Positions 1 through 10,297 of a DNA stretch of 64,000 nt are shown here, piece by piece. A program made the translations under genes and the position numbers. The stretch comes from Aeriscardovia sp. (GTDB lineage: Bacteria > Actinomycetota > Actinomycetes > Actinomycetales > Bifidobacteriaceae), in contig JAGBQH010000012.1 in NCBI GenBank assembly GCA_017632945.1, forward strand, positions 62,001 to 126,000, in the 5' to 3' direction. How positions within the stretch are numbered: the first letter of the stretch is position 1; every line of letters begins with the position of its first letter. Below the pieces are notes generated by a model. It was not told the origin of the DNA and ran no database searches. It saw only the letters and a list, made by a program, of their open reading frames with translations.

Positions 1-867
1 ACTCGTCACGCTTTGTTTGACGCATGTGAAAGCGTCCTAAAACAGGTGGCTGATATAAAAAAGGAAAGGGAACAAGGTCATAGAGATCTCTTTCTTGCAA
101 GCGGAGAAAAGGAGATGAATGTAATAAATATCCCCCAAAAAGATGAATGGGATAAAAAGACCAAGTTGAACTATGAAAAGGAAATGCTGGGCCTCTATAT
201 AAGCGATCACCCGCTCTCTGGAAGTGCCGATCTTCTCCGCTCTGCCTCCGATATGACCATATCTGAGTTTAAAAAGGACAAGCCTGATGGAAAGGTTAGG
301 CTGGCAGGCCTCATAACTGCGGTAGAGAAAAAAACTTCCAAATCGGGAGACGTGTGGGCCTTGGTAACGCTGGAAGATTTAACTTCAAGCGTGCAGTGCC
401 TTTTGTTTAAAGACGTCTATCAGAAGTTTCAAACATTCTTGGACTCACAGGAGCCTCTGACATTTTTAGGAGTGAAGAAGGAAAAAGAAGACGAGGTGGA
501 GTTGCAGGTAAAAGATATTTGCAGCCTAGAAGATGCCCCTCTTTTAAAGCCATCCCCCTCCCCTGCGCCAAAACCCTTCAAGAAACCCTCCTACGCCCCC
601 TCATCTCCCCTTTCCCCTTCCGCTAGGGGGGGAGAAGCCGATTTGCAGCTTCTCATAGAGGGGTGCCTCGCTACTTCCCAGTCCATAGATAAACTGGTAA
701 CCCTGATGAAAGAACACAAGGGAAATGCGAGGGTAATACTGGAAATTAAAGGCCCCCAGGGGCAGCTGACAAAGATTTGCTGCGGAGAAGGTTTTAAGAT
801 CTCAAGAAGCATGCGTCTGGTGGAAGAAGTAAAAGAACTGTTCGGATCCAACTGCATAGCCCGATAA
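1..867 (+). CDS. dnaE: DNA polymerase III alpha subunit, C-terminal part
   Basis: This is the 3' end of the replicative polymerase gene; the reading frame is open from the first base, so the start lies before the window. The visible 288 residues begin in the helical region where the motif RHALFDAC and a charged helix lead to LGLYISDHPLSG, a well conserved DnaE signature. After it comes an OB-fold domain (RLAGLITAVEKKTSKSGD) thought to bind single-stranded DNA, then a low-complexity Pro/Ser linker and a short C-terminal domain. The next gene starts two bases after the stop, so the two are probably co-transcribed. The polymerase active site is outside the window. Confidence 0.9.
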   Translation, partial: TRHALFDACESVLKQVADIKKEREQGHRDLFLASGEKEMNVINIPQKDEWDKKTKLNYEKEMLGLYISDHPLSGSADLLRSASDMTISEFKKDKPDGKVRLAGLITAVEKKTSKSGDVWALVTLEDLTSSVQCLLFKDVYQKFQTFLDSQEPLTFLGVKKEKEDEVELQVKDICSLEDAPLLKPSPSPAPKPFKKPSYAPSSPLSPSARGGEADLQLLIEGCLATSQSIDKLVTLMKEHKGNARVILEIKGPQGQLTKICCGEGFKISRSMRLVEEVKELFGSNCIAR

Positions 868-869
868 GG

Positions 870-1574
870 ATGAAGATGGAAGAAAGCCCCAGAAACGATC
901 AAAGCATCCTAGGCGAATTGGAAGAAATAGGCGTAAGCGAAGAAGTGCAGGCGGATGGGGGGAAAAAGAAAAGGAAGTTTATCTGGCTCTATATTATCGG
1001 AGCCATACTTCTGCTCATAATAGCCCTTATAATCTATTGGGCCGTCAGTTCCCACTCTTCATATTCCACCCCTAGCTACAAGAGCGCAATAACCGCAGCC
1101 AGGCAGGAAGAGGCCAATCTTAAGGGCATCCTCTCTTCCACCTCTTCAAGCGAAGAGGAGCTTTCCAAAGATCTTCCCTCTTCTTCGAGCGTGCAGGCAT
1201 TTTCTCAGACATGGAACCTGGCCAACACCCTCGTCTCCTCCCTTCCCTCCTACATGACTAAAGCTCCCCAAAACTCCCAGGAGGCCCAAAGTTACACCCA
1301 GTCTTTAAATCAGTGGGTAGAACAGGCAAAAAATTACGGCTACGAGCTTACCCAGCAGGCCCAGGTCGCCGGAATTTACGGGGCCAGATCCCTGTTCTCT
1401 ACGCAAAAGGCAAATCTCGAGGCTACTTTGAAGAAGGCAGGGTCTTCCGCACCTCAGTCGCTTACCTCTGAGGCTCAAAAGCTCCTTGGCCAATCCCAAC
1501 CCTCTTCTCCTTCCGCAATGGTAAATATGGCAGAAGAAATGAAGAGCCTTTCAGCCCAGCTTGCAAAGGAGTGA
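870..1574 (+). CDS. Hypothetical single-pass membrane protein
   Basis: I do not recognise a family. The 234-residue product has a charged N-terminal segment of about 35 residues with KKKRK just before one hydrophobic span (around residues 40-60), then a long Ser/Ala/Gln-rich helical region that should lie outside the cell. That topology (short cytoplasmic tail, one membrane anchor, helical outer part) is shared with the gene after dnaG at 34171-34833, though I see no convincing sequence match between the two. It starts two bases after dnaE and its stop overlaps the ribosome-binding region of the next gene, so it belongs to the dnaE transcript. An alternative ATG lies two codons downstream. 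Confidence 0.7.
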   Translation: MKMEESPRNDQSILGELEEIGVSEEVQADGGKKKRKFIWLYIIGAILLLIIALIIYWAVSSHSSYSTPSYKSAITAARQEEANLKGILSSTSSSEEELSKDLPSSSSVQAFSQTWNLANTLVSSLPSYMTKAPQNSQEAQSYTQSLNQWVEQAKNYGYELTQQAQVAGIYGARSLFSTQKANLEATLKKAGSSAPQSLTSEAQKLLGQSQPSSPSAMVNMAEEMKSLSAQLAKE

Positions 1575-1576
1575 AA

Positions 1577-2164
1577 ATGAAAGACGAATTTGACGATCTT
1601 TTTGGCGAGTACGAAAAAGAGTTTGAAGACGGAGAAAAGCAGGAAGAGGGCAAAGAAGGAGAAAAAGAGGGGGAAGAGAGGGAAGAAAACAAGCAGGCTA
1701 AAGAGGATGAGCTTGGAGATTTAAGCGAACTTTCCAAAATGATGGGAGTAAAGCCCAAGAATGCGGCAATAATAAGCGGCTTGGATAAGATCTCTTTGTG
1801 CAGCATGTGCACATTGTGTGAAATTCCGGCAGACTGCTTTGACGCAAACCATGGCTCCTTTGCGGTGTTAAACGTAAAAGATCGCGATCCGGAAGAAGAT
1901 GCGCGCATCCTCACCCAAACTTTTAGAGGGCTGGAAGTGGTCTTGATCGTAAACAGGGATCAAAACCTTTCGGCAAAAGTGTATAAGGAAGGAAAAGAGA
2001 AAGAGAAGGTTGCCCCTCCCATCATCCTTTTTGAATTTCCAGCCCTTAAGAACTATCTTGTGGGAATCTCAAATCTTTCGGAACTTAAGGGGGAAGGGAC
2101 CTCGGTAAACAGCCTCTCTCTTACCAAGGAAGAGGCCCTCACTCTTTTAAAGCAGATCTTTTAA
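1577..2164 (+). CDS. Hypothetical acidic protein downstream of dnaE
   Basis: The product is about 195 residues. The first 60 residues are almost entirely Glu, Lys and Asp and are probably disordered; the remaining 130 look globular, with two cysteines in CSMCTLC. I cannot name a family. The ATG at 1577 is preferred over the GTG at 1571 because AAAGGAG ends just before it at proper spacing. The gene overlaps the preceding gene region and is the last of the dnaE transcript. Its TAA stop shares the palindromic TTAA at 2161-2164 with the stop of hrpA coming from the other strand, leaving no room for an intergenic terminator. Confidence 0.65.
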   Translation: MKDEFDDLFGEYEKEFEDGEKQEEGKEGEKEGEEREENKQAKEDELGDLSELSKMMGVKPKNAAIISGLDKISLCSMCTLCEIPADCFDANHGSFAVLNVKDRDPEEDARILTQTFRGLEVVLIVNRDQNLSAKVYKEGKEKEKVAPPIILFEFPALKNYLVGISNLSELKGEGTSVNSLSLTKEEALTLLKQIF

Positions 2165-5100
2165 TTATTAAGCTTCTTTAGTCTTTCCAAGCTCACTTTT
2201 TCTTTTGTCCCCATCTCCTGGGCCCAGAGGGAAATCAAAAATTCCTCATACATCCTCTGGGCCTCTTTTTCCTTTTCTCCTCCCTTAAAGGACTGGACTA
2301 TTTTTTGAGCTTCTTTGGCTTCTGTTTGCCATTGCAAATCCCGCGAGGAATTTGTGCGAGCCTTTTTCAGCCTTAAAAGGTCTGCTTCAATATACCTTGG
2401 GACTTCTTTTACTTCCTCGGCGCTCATCTTGAAAAGGTTTGCCGGCTCAAGAAGGGATGAAAGATGGCCAAGCACGTCGTTTACGGTCCTAAGCATGGAA
2501 AGGGGAGAAGAAGAGGCCTGCCTTAAGACTTCTTTTTTCTTTACCGCGATTTTCAGGTAGATTTCCCCCATCTTTTTAATTTCGCTTTCAATATTTCTTT
2601 GGAGCATCTCTTGGGCAAAGTAAAGCTCTTCCTCGCTTGAGGGAAGAGAGGAAATAATCGAAAGAGCAGCCTTTCTCTTTAAATCCCCACAGAGGTCCTT
2701 TTTATCTTCCAAAGAAAAGAGGAGGAGTTTTTCTTTCGGGGTCCATAGGCTCAAAATCCTTTCTTCCGAGATATTGCACCCTTCTACGAGCCCCTCGAGG
2801 ATGACTTCTTCTCCTTTGCCCTTGAGTCCGGCCTCCTTAAGAACGCGCCCTGCCCCAAGGAGGTTTCCTTCCTTCTTAAGCCTTTCTACTTCGGTTTGTA
2901 CCCTTTCTTTTCTCTCGGCCTCATCAATAGGGGCATACTTTTTCTTCAGGTACTTAAGATCCTTTGAAACTTCTAGCGCTTCCTTTCTCTCCCCCCACTT
3001 TTCCACGCTTATGTTGCATAGAAGATAGGGAGGGATTTTGCTCTTCACTTCATCCCAATCTATAGGATCAACGATCTGAAGATTTTCCTTTAAAAGGGAG
3101 GAAAGGGAACTGAAAAATTCCCCCTCCCCCATTTTTTCTTCCACTTTTTTGGCAAAGGAGCTTAGAGGCGAAAGCTGCATCCTAATCTTTTTAGGAAGGG
3201 CCTTCAAAGCGGCAAGTATGAGTTCGGATCTGTAGCCCGGAGGGATAGGGATATCTTTTTGTTCAACTTTGCAAAGGAGGGAGAGGGGAACGTGGAGGGT
3301 GACCCCGTCCAAAGGATCGGATGGGGAAAAAGCGTAGGAGAGAGGGAGGCTGGCCCCGGCCACCGTTGCAAATCCGGGGTACATCTCTTCATTTCTTGTG
3401 CTTTTTACTCTAAAGCGCAGAGCCTTTTTTGCATTTGGATCCTTCTTTTCCCACTCTTGAAGCGATCTTACATCCACTACCTCTTCGGGAAGGGCGGAAT
3501 CGTAGAACTCTTCCAGCGCCCCTGAATCAAAGCTCGTGCGGTTTCTGGCGGCCTCTTCCTCGGCTTCATCTAAAATCTTGAGGTTTTCCTTTATAAACTC
3601 GCCCCCCGCAAAGTTTTTTACGTTTTCCCCCGCGAGGGCCGAAATCAAAAGTTTTCTACTTTCCAAAGGGAAAAGCCTCTTGGCGGATACGGTTTTTTGC
3701 AAAATGTCTAGCCCGTATACGCTAAGCGTACGCTTAGTAACGGCGCTTCCTGCGCTTTGGCTCCACACGGGAGAGGAGTAACGGTATTTACCCCTCCTTC
3801 CAGCGCTTCTTTCTATCCACTCCGGCTTTACTTTTCCCGCTCCCCTTGCCCAGAGGCGTCCGGTGTCCTGGAGGTAAGCCGCAGCCACCCATTCAGCTTT
3901 CTTTTTGTAGAGGCCAGAAGAGGGGGAAATTTCAAATTTTATGCTTCTCGCCCCTTTATAAAGGGTTCTCCGATCCTTTTTGTCCTTTTTGTCTTTAGGC
4001 TCTTCAAGATGGCCTAGGTTCTGAAGGAGGGAAGGGAGGAGGGAAAGGTGGATTCTTTCTTCATCCCACTTAAAGGCCGTAACCTCTCCGGTTTCGCCCG
4101 CAGCCTCCCTCTCTCCCTCGGGAACTACCCTTCCCACTTCCGTCTTTCTTTGCTTCATTACGGAAGAAAGCTGGGAGAAAAGTTCCTTCCATTGGTAAGC
4201 CCTCTGGTAAGAGAGGAAGAACTGGGCGCACTTTTTCCTGAGGCTTTTGCCTTCCGTTTCAAACAGAAAATAGAAAAGATTTAAGGCAGAAAGGAAATCT
4301 GAAGAGGGATCTTGGAACATCTTCTGCATTCTTTTCGCCTTTTCGGGGTCCTGGGCAGATTCCCTGAAAATGTCGTTCACGCTGAAAAAGGAAACTATGG
4401 CAAGGACCTGGGCCAAAATCTTAGGTCCGTATTTTTCCGCTTCCACCACCATTCTGGCCAGCCTGACATCTACCGGCAGCTCTGCCATGAGGTAGCCTAT
4501 GCGGGTAAGGCTTATGTGCCCCTTTTCAACCCGCACCGCCTCCAGATCCTCGAGTTCGTTTAAAGCAGAGAGGAAGTCTTTCATGTTGGGCTTATCTAAA
4601 AACATGAAGCCCTCTATCTCTTCTACGCTCTTTGCAACGCCTGAAAAAAGCATATGAAGCACTACCTGGCATAGATCTGTCCTCAAGATCTCCGGCTCGC
4701 TGTAGCGGGGGCGGGCAAGGTAGTCCTCTTCAGAGTAGAGCCTTATAGCTATTCCTTCGCTTTCCCTGCCACACCTTCCGGCCCTCTGGTCGCATCTGTC
4801 CTGGGAGATTTCTTCAACCGGAAGCCTTTGGATGTGGCTGGATCTAGAGTACCTGCTCACCCTCGCAGTCCCCGGATCCACACAGTATTTAATTCCCGGA
4901 ATTGTGAGGGAGGTTTCTGCGATATTTGTGGCTATAACCACTCTGCGCTTGGAGTGGGGGGCAAAAATGCGCCTCTGATCGCTGGAGCCCAAGCGGGCAA
5001 AGAGGGGGAGGATTTCTATTTCATCTTTGTATCTTGCAGGCAACGCCCCTTCTATGGCATCGGAAAATTCCTGAATCTCCCTTTGTCCGGAAGCAAAGAC

Positions 5101-5892
5101 CAGGATGTCTCCAGAGGGATCAAAGTTGATTTCTTCCATCACGGCCCTGGCCACCTGCTGGGAAAGGTCCAAATCCAGGGATTTAAAGACCCCCGTTTCG
5201 CATAAGGCTTCCTGGCTTCCATAGGGCTCGTAAAGAATCTCTACGGGGTAAGTCTTTCCTTCTATGTTTATCACGGGCACGTTTTGTCCGAGAGCTTTCT
5301 CAAAGAAGGACTGAAATTTTTCAGAGTCTATAGTGGCGCTGGTGACAACGAGTTTTAAATCCGGCCTCTTTTTCAAAATTTTGGCCATAAACCCCAAAAG
5401 AAAGTCTATATTGAGGCTCCTTTCGTGGGCCTCGTCTATTACTACGGCGCCATAACGGCTGAGCAGGGGGTCTTTGCGTATTTCGGAAAGCAGGATGCCA
5501 TCAGTGACAACTTTGAGCTTGGTTCGGGGGCTTAGCTTTTCTTCAAACCTTACCTGGTAACCTACCTCCTCTCCCAGTTCAACTCCGATTTCTTTGGCCA
5601 CCCTTGCTGCAGTCTCTCTGGCTGCAACCCTTCTGGGCTGGGTGTGGACGATCTGGCCTTTGCCTTCAGCTCCCAACTCTAAAAGCATTTTGGGCAGCTG
5701 CGTCGTTTTTCCGCTCCCGGTTTGCCCTGAAAGAATGGAAACCTGATGGGTTGAAATGGCGTTTTTTATAACTCCTCTGGCTTTGGAGACGGGTAGATCG
5801 GGATAAGAAAACTCTACCTGCAAACTTCTATCACCCTGTAACCTTTGCTGCTTTTTATCTTTTGTGCCTTCCATCCCTCTTCTTTCATCCAT
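2161..5892 (-). CDS. hrpA: DEAH-box ATP-dependent RNA helicase HrpA
   Basis: A 1243-residue DEAH-box helicase of the HrpA type, expected to unwind RNA or remodel ribonucleoprotein complexes using ATP. Walker A is GQTGSGKT at residues 56-63, the DEAH box is at 153-156, and the motif SATIDS and the arginine finger region QRAGRCGR follow. The helicase core is followed by the winged-helix/ratchet and OB regions and then the long C-terminal extension typical of HrpA, which makes bacterial members about 1300 residues. The start at 5892 lies inside the end of the methyltransferase gene (79-base overlap); a start at codon 7 is also possible. It converges with the dnaE operon. Confidence 0.9.
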   Translation of the reverse strand: MDERRGMEGTKDKKQQRLQGDRSLQVEFSYPDLPVSKARGVIKNAISTHQVSILSGQTGSGKTTQLPKMLLELGAEGKGQIVHTQPRRVAARETAARVAKEIGVELGEEVGYQVRFEEKLSPRTKLKVVTDGILLSEIRKDPLLSRYGAVVIDEAHERSLNIDFLLGFMAKILKKRPDLKLVVTSATIDSEKFQSFFEKALGQNVPVINIEGKTYPVEILYEPYGSQEALCETGVFKSLDLDLSQQVARAVMEEINFDPSGDILVFASGQREIQEFSDAIEGALPARYKDEIEILPLFARLGSSDQRRIFAPHSKRRVVIATNIAETSLTIPGIKYCVDPGTARVSRYSRSSHIQRLPVEEISQDRCDQRAGRCGRESEGIAIRLYSEEDYLARPRYSEPEILRTDLCQVVLHMLFSGVAKSVEEIEGFMFLDKPNMKDFLSALNELEDLEAVRVEKGHISLTRIGYLMAELPVDVRLARMVVEAEKYGPKILAQVLAIVSFFSVNDIFRESAQDPEKAKRMQKMFQDPSSDFLSALNLFYFLFETEGKSLRKKCAQFFLSYQRAYQWKELFSQLSSVMKQRKTEVGRVVPEGEREAAGETGEVTAFKWDEERIHLSLLPSLLQNLGHLEEPKDKKDKKDRRTLYKGARSIKFEISPSSGLYKKKAEWVAAAYLQDTGRLWARGAGKVKPEWIERSAGRRGKYRYSSPVWSQSAGSAVTKRTLSVYGLDILQKTVSAKRLFPLESRKLLISALAGENVKNFAGGEFIKENLKILDEAEEEAARNRTSFDSGALEEFYDSALPEEVVDVRSLQEWEKKDPNAKKALRFRVKSTRNEEMYPGFATVAGASLPLSYAFSPSDPLDGVTLHVPLSLLCKVEQKDIPIPPGYRSELILAALKALPKKIRMQLSPLSSFAKKVEEKMGEGEFFSSLSSLLKENLQIVDPIDWDEVKSKIPPYLLCNISVEKWGERKEALEVSKDLKYLKKKYAPIDEAERKERVQTEVERLKKEGNLLGAGRVLKEAGLKGKGEEVILEGLVEGCNISEERILSLWTPKEKLLLFSLEDKKDLCGDLKRKAALSIISSLPSSEEELYFAQEMLQRNIESEIKKMGEIYLKIAVKKKEVLRQASSSPLSMLRTVNDVLGHLSSLLEPANLFKMSAEEVKEVPRYIEADLLRLKKARTNSSRDLQWQTEAKEAQKIVQSFKGGEKEKEAQRMYEEFLISLWAQEMGTKEKVSLERLKKLNN

Positions 5893-6401
5893 GCCATAAG
5901 TGAATCGGATCCCAGATGCTTATTTACCACCATGTACGCCTTTCCCCCTTCTTTGAGGCGAGCCATCCATGAACCGATAAGCTTTCTCATGGCTTCTTTT
6001 CCAATCCTTACGGGCGGATTGGAGTAGATAAAATCAAAATCCGGGGTCTTTTGCCCCTCCTCTATTACCCTTATGTTTTTAATGCCCAGTTTTTCGGCGT
6101 TTTTTTTGCACAGCTCTTTTGCCCTCTCATTTACTTCCAAAGCCCAAATTTGGCATGATGGGCTTCTAAGGGCAAGATCCAAGCTTATAGCGCCCCATCC
6201 GCATCCAAGATCTAAAACGCGAGATGAAGGAGGGGGCGTTGGGACTGACTGAAGAAAGACGCTTGTGCCTTTATCCATACCGGAGGCTGAAAAGACTCCC
6301 GAATCTGTAAGGATGGATCTTTCTTTTCCTCCTAAATTAACGTGGATTTCCCTTTCCCGGCTTTGGCAGGAAGGATTTTTTTCAAAATACTGATTTGGCA
6401 A
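5814..6401 (-). CDS. RsmC-like class I SAM methyltransferase
   Basis: A small methyltransferase of the MTS/RsmC type. It carries the SAM-binding motif VLDLGCGWGAISL, an acidic residue after the second strand (ALEVNERA), and the catalytic NPP in the stretch DFIYSNPPVRIG, which is the mark of enzymes that methylate exocyclic amino groups of bases in RNA. A likely role is modification of rRNA guanine, but the exact target is inferred only. I chose TTG at 6401 because conserved family sequence begins there (PNQYFEKNP); the open frame continues to 6506 but the extra residues look unrelated and would overlap the ldh start region. It overlaps hrpA downstream and is divergent from ldh. Confidence 0.75.
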   Translation of the reverse strand: MPNQYFEKNPSCQSREREIHVNLGGKERSILTDSGVFSASGMDKGTSVFLQSVPTPPPSSRVLDLGCGWGAISLDLALRSPSCQIWALEVNERAKELCKKNAEKLGIKNIRVIEEGQKTPDFDFIYSNPPVRIGKEAMRKLIGSWMARLKEGGKAYMVVNKHLGSDSLMAWMKEEGWKAQKIKSSKGYRVIEVCR

Positions 6402-6448
6402 ATTTTCTTTTTCTCTTTTGGCCCCCAAGGGGCGGATTGGGTTAGTAG

Positions 6449-7456
<1,008 letters not shown>

Positions 7457-8323
7457 TTGCCTTTCCCCCGCGCCCACGCCAAGGCGATAATCGTGGGGGA
7501 GCACAGCGTGCTTTACGGATCGCCTGCCATAGCAGTACCCCTATCGGGCCTTGAAATAGAGGTCGACTGTTCCCCTACGCTTTTTGAAAGTTCCATCAAT
7601 ACTGACGGCTTTTGCGGCAGGCTAAGAGACCTTCCCAAAAATTTTGCGGGCATTTCCCTTTTGGCGGGAAGAATGCTGGGATCTCACTGCGTAAACCTCC
7701 ATTTTAAAAGTTCTATACCTCAGGGCGCGGGATTGGGCTCTTCGGCTGCCAGCTCCCTTGCCATGGCGAGATCTATCAATTTTGCACTTCGCATGGGTAT
7801 GGATGAGGAAGAAATTTTGGATCTCTGCTCCGAGGCGGAAGATGCAGTGCATGGAAAAGCCAGCGGCTTAGACCTTTCTACCTGCGCCAGCAAAACCCCA
7901 ATTCTTTTTTCCAAAGGAATTTCTTCTCCCCTTCCGCCTTTAAACGCCTTCCTTCTCGTGGTTTACAGCGGAGAGGGCGGAAGGACGAAAAGCGCTATCA
8001 AAAAAGTGTCCCGCTCCCCCAAGAAGAAAGAAGTCATAGAAGAGCTTTGCAAAGTATGCGGAGAAACTGAGGAAAATTGGGGCAAAGCCGAACAGGTGGG
8101 GAAGAACATGACAAAAGCCCATTCCCTCTTAGGGCAGCTTGGCCTTTCAACTCCAAAACTCGACAAAATAGTGGATAGATGCATGGATGCGGGGGCATTA
8201 GGTGCAAAGCTGACGGGATCTGGCCTGGGGGGATGCGCCATAGGCCTCTTTGAAAATGAGGCTTTGGCCAGGAAAGCGCAAAGAAGTTTTTCAGACTTTG
8301 CTTCATGGATGGAGGAAATCTGA
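7457..8323 (+). CDS. mvk: Mevalonate kinase (GHMP family)
   Basis: Phosphorylates mevalonate to 5-phosphomevalonate, the first dedicated kinase of the lower mevalonate pathway. The 288-residue protein opens with AKAIIVGEHSVLYGSPAIAVPL, the GHMP-kinase N-terminus typical of mevalonate kinases, has the ATP-binding loop GAGLGSSAASSLA near residues 93-105, and the C-terminal motif KLTGSGLGGCAIGL. The start is TTG immediately after the ldh stop, with no separate ribosome site, so translation is probably coupled to ldh. Its own stop overlaps the ATG of the decarboxylase gene. Identity as mevalonate kinase rather than another GHMP kinase is strengthened by the three neighbouring pathway genes. Confidence 0.9.
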   Translation: MPFPRAHAKAIIVGEHSVLYGSPAIAVPLSGLEIEVDCSPTLFESSINTDGFCGRLRDLPKNFAGISLLAGRMLGSHCVNLHFKSSIPQGAGLGSSAASSLAMARSINFALRMGMDEEEILDLCSEAEDAVHGKASGLDLSTCASKTPILFSKGISSPLPPLNAFLLVVYSGEGGRTKSAIKKVSRSPKKKEVIEELCKVCGETEENWGKAEQVGKNMTKAHSLLGQLGLSTPKLDKIVDRCMDAGALGAKLTGSGLGGCAIGLFENEALARKAQRSFSDFASWMEEI

Positions 8324-9288
8324 TGGCCTCTTTTGCCCTGGCCCATACCAATCTGGCGCTCGTAAAGTATTGGGGAAAAGAAAACGAAAAGCTGCGCCTG
8401 CCTTCTGCCCCCAGCCTTTCTTTGACCTTGGATGCCTTCTACACTAAGACCAAACTTTCGTTTTCTAAAGAAGACAGGTTTGTTTTAGATGGAAAGGAAG
8501 AAAAAGGCAAAGAGGCCCAGAGGGTATTTTCCTACCTCTCTGCCCTCCTTTCTTTCTTCCGCCTCCCCCCTTCCCACTTCCTCGTAGATTCGCAAAACTT
8601 CGTCCCTAAAAGCGCGGGTTTTGCCAGCTCCGCTTCCGCTTTTTGCGCCCTGGCTGCAGCTTTTGGCAAAGAGATGGGGCTCTCTCTTTCCAAAAGGGAG
8701 CTTTCCGTCGCATCGAGATTGGGATCGGGCTCGGCCGCCCGCTCCGTCTTTGGGGGCTTTGTGCTGTGGAAGGAAGGAAGGGAAAGCGAAGAAAGTTTTG
8801 CCGTCCCAATAGAAGAAAAACCCTCCATGCCCATCTGCGTCCTTTACCTTTCCTTCGGCGCAGAAAAGAAAAAAGTTTCCTCTACCGAAGGGATGAGGCT
8901 TTCAAAGACCTCTCCTTTCTTTTCCGCCTGGAGGCAGGAATGCCGAAAAGCGTGCAAAGAGGCTAGAAAGGCCATAGAAGACAATTCTTTTGAGAGGCTA
9001 GGGCAAATTTCTGAGAGGAACGCCTGCCAGATGCACGCCCTCACCCTTTCATGCGGCTTTTCCTATCTTTCGAGCTATTCGCTTAAGGCCTTTGATTTGG
9101 CAAAAGAAATAAGGGAGGAAGGAGTTTCCTGCTACTGGAGCTGCGACGCAGGTTCAAACGCGGCGCTTTTGTGCAGAAAAGAAGATCTTAACTTTGTACG
9201 GGAAAAGGCCGAAAGAGCCTTTGAAGGCGCCGTTTCATGCTTCCCTGCATCTTCGGGCCCCGGGGTGGAGGCGTGGAGTGAAGATTGA
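8323..9288 (+). CDS. mvaD: Diphosphomevalonate decarboxylase
   Basis: Converts 5-diphosphomevalonate to isopentenyl diphosphate with ATP hydrolysis and loss of CO2. About 321 residues, a normal length. The start motif AHTNLALVKYWGK is a strong family signature, the loop SAGFASSASAFCALAAA binds ATP phosphates, and SRLGSGSAARSVFGGF carries the conserved serine/arginine region. The ATG at 8323 overlaps the TGA of mevalonate kinase (TGATG type overlap), and GAGGAAA lies at ribosome-site distance; the open frame extends further upstream but this start matches the family N-terminus. The last 11 bases overlap the phosphomevalonate kinase gene. Confidence 0.92.
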   Translation: MASFALAHTNLALVKYWGKENEKLRLPSAPSLSLTLDAFYTKTKLSFSKEDRFVLDGKEEKGKEAQRVFSYLSALLSFFRLPPSHFLVDSQNFVPKSAGFASSASAFCALAAAFGKEMGLSLSKRELSVASRLGSGSAARSVFGGFVLWKEGRESEESFAVPIEEKPSMPICVLYLSFGAEKKKVSSTEGMRLSKTSPFFSAWRQECRKACKEARKAIEDNSFERLGQISERNACQMHALTLSCGFSYLSSYSLKAFDLAKEIREEGVSCYWSCDAGSNAALLCRKEDLNFVREKAERAFEGAVSCFPASSGPGVEAWSED

Positions 9289-10297
9289 AGTGCCAGGAAA
9301 GCTGTACCTGTGCGGAGAATATGCGGTTTTGAGGCCCGGATCCTTTGCCATCATCGCTCCTACGAAAAGAAAGCTTTGGGTGGAGGCAAAAGAGGGGGAA
9401 GAGGGACGCCTATCTTCTTCCCTTTTTTCTCCGATTTCCTTTGAATGGAAAAAGGGGACTTTTACTTCTTCTGTCCCTCCAGAACGCTGTTTTTCTCTTT
9501 TTGCCCTGAGGCTTATCGAGGGGTTTTGCAGGCGTCTTACGCAAAAGAGCCTCACGCTTCAAATTGAAATTGGAAGCGAACTACAGGAAGAAGGAAAAAA
9601 ACTGGGCTTTGGTTCTTCTGCCGCCATGGTTTGCGCCCTTACCCGCGCCATCTGCTTCCTTTACGGGGCAAAAATTAAAGAGGAAGAAATGCTGAAGCTT
9701 TCCATTCTCGCCCACTTTTCATGGCAAAAATCGGGCTCTGGGGGAGATGTGGCTGCCTGCCTTTTAGGGCCCGTCTTTTATTCTTCATTTGATAGAAACT
9801 GGCTTTTAAAGCACCTTTCTTTTGATGCGGTATTTAAAAGCTGGCCTGGCCTTTTTGCCAAAAAACTTTCCTTTCCTTCTTTTATTTCCTCTCTAGCCCT
9901 TTGGACGAGGCATCCCGCTTCTACTCCCTCTCTTATAAGCGGGGTAGACCTTCCTTTGAGGTTTGTGTCCAGATCCGACGAGCTGTGTTTGAGGGCAAAA
10001 GAAGGTATAGAGAAAGAAGATGCGGGGACCCTCTTTAGGGCCATACGGTTGTCTAGGTATAATCTGGAATCATTTAGTAAATTGAACCAGATACCTCTGG
10101 AAGGCAGAGGCGTGAGGCATGCCCTCAAAATCGCAGATTCATTTGAAATCTGCGCCAAGACCTCCGGAGCCGGAGGCGGGGACTGCGCACTGGCAATTGG
10201 AAACGAGGAAGAGTGCTCAAAACTCTCTGAAAGCTGGAAAAGAACCGGATTTAGAGTATTGAGCGAGGTTTTAAGTCTGAAAGAGGAAAATGAGTGA
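9278..10297 (+). CDS. Phosphomevalonate kinase (GHMP family)
   Basis: Phosphorylates 5-phosphomevalonate to the diphosphate, supplying the substrate of the decarboxylase encoded just before it. GHMP-kinase features are visible: the opening VPGKLYLCGEYAVLRPG, the ATP loop KLGFGSSAAMVCALTRA, the SGSGGDVAAC segment, and the C-terminal KTSGAGGGDCALAIG. The GTG at 9278 is chosen because the conserved domain begins there (VKIEVPGK); the frame is open 84 bases further upstream inside mvaD but that translation is unrelated to the family. About 339 residues. The stop overlaps the ATG of the isomerase gene. Confidence 0.87.
   Translation: MKIEVPGKLYLCGEYAVLRPGSFAIIAPTKRKLWVEAKEGEEGRLSSSLFSPISFEWKKGTFTSSVPPERCFSLFALRLIEGFCRRLTQKSLTLQIEIGSELQEEGKKLGFGSSAAMVCALTRAICFLYGAKIKEEEMLKLSILAHFSWQKSGSGGDVAACLLGPVFYSSFDRNWLLKHLSFDAVFKSWPGLFAKKLSFPSFISSLALWTRHPASTPSLISGVDLPLRFVSRSDELCLRAKEGIEKEDAGTLFRAIRLSRYNLESFSKLNQIPLEGRGVRHALKIADSFEICAKTSGAGGGDCALAIGNEEECSKLSESWKRTGFRVLSEVLSLKEENE

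Noticed and set aside
3722-3737. Perfect 16-base palindrome CTAAGCGTACGCTTAG
   Set aside because: Lies inside the hrpA coding region with normal codons; no repeat elsewhere was noticed and no regulatory context.
9194-9277. Upstream extension of the phosphomevalonate kinase frame
   Set aside because: The extra residues lie within mvaD in another frame and do not resemble the family; the GTG at 9278 starts the conserved domain.
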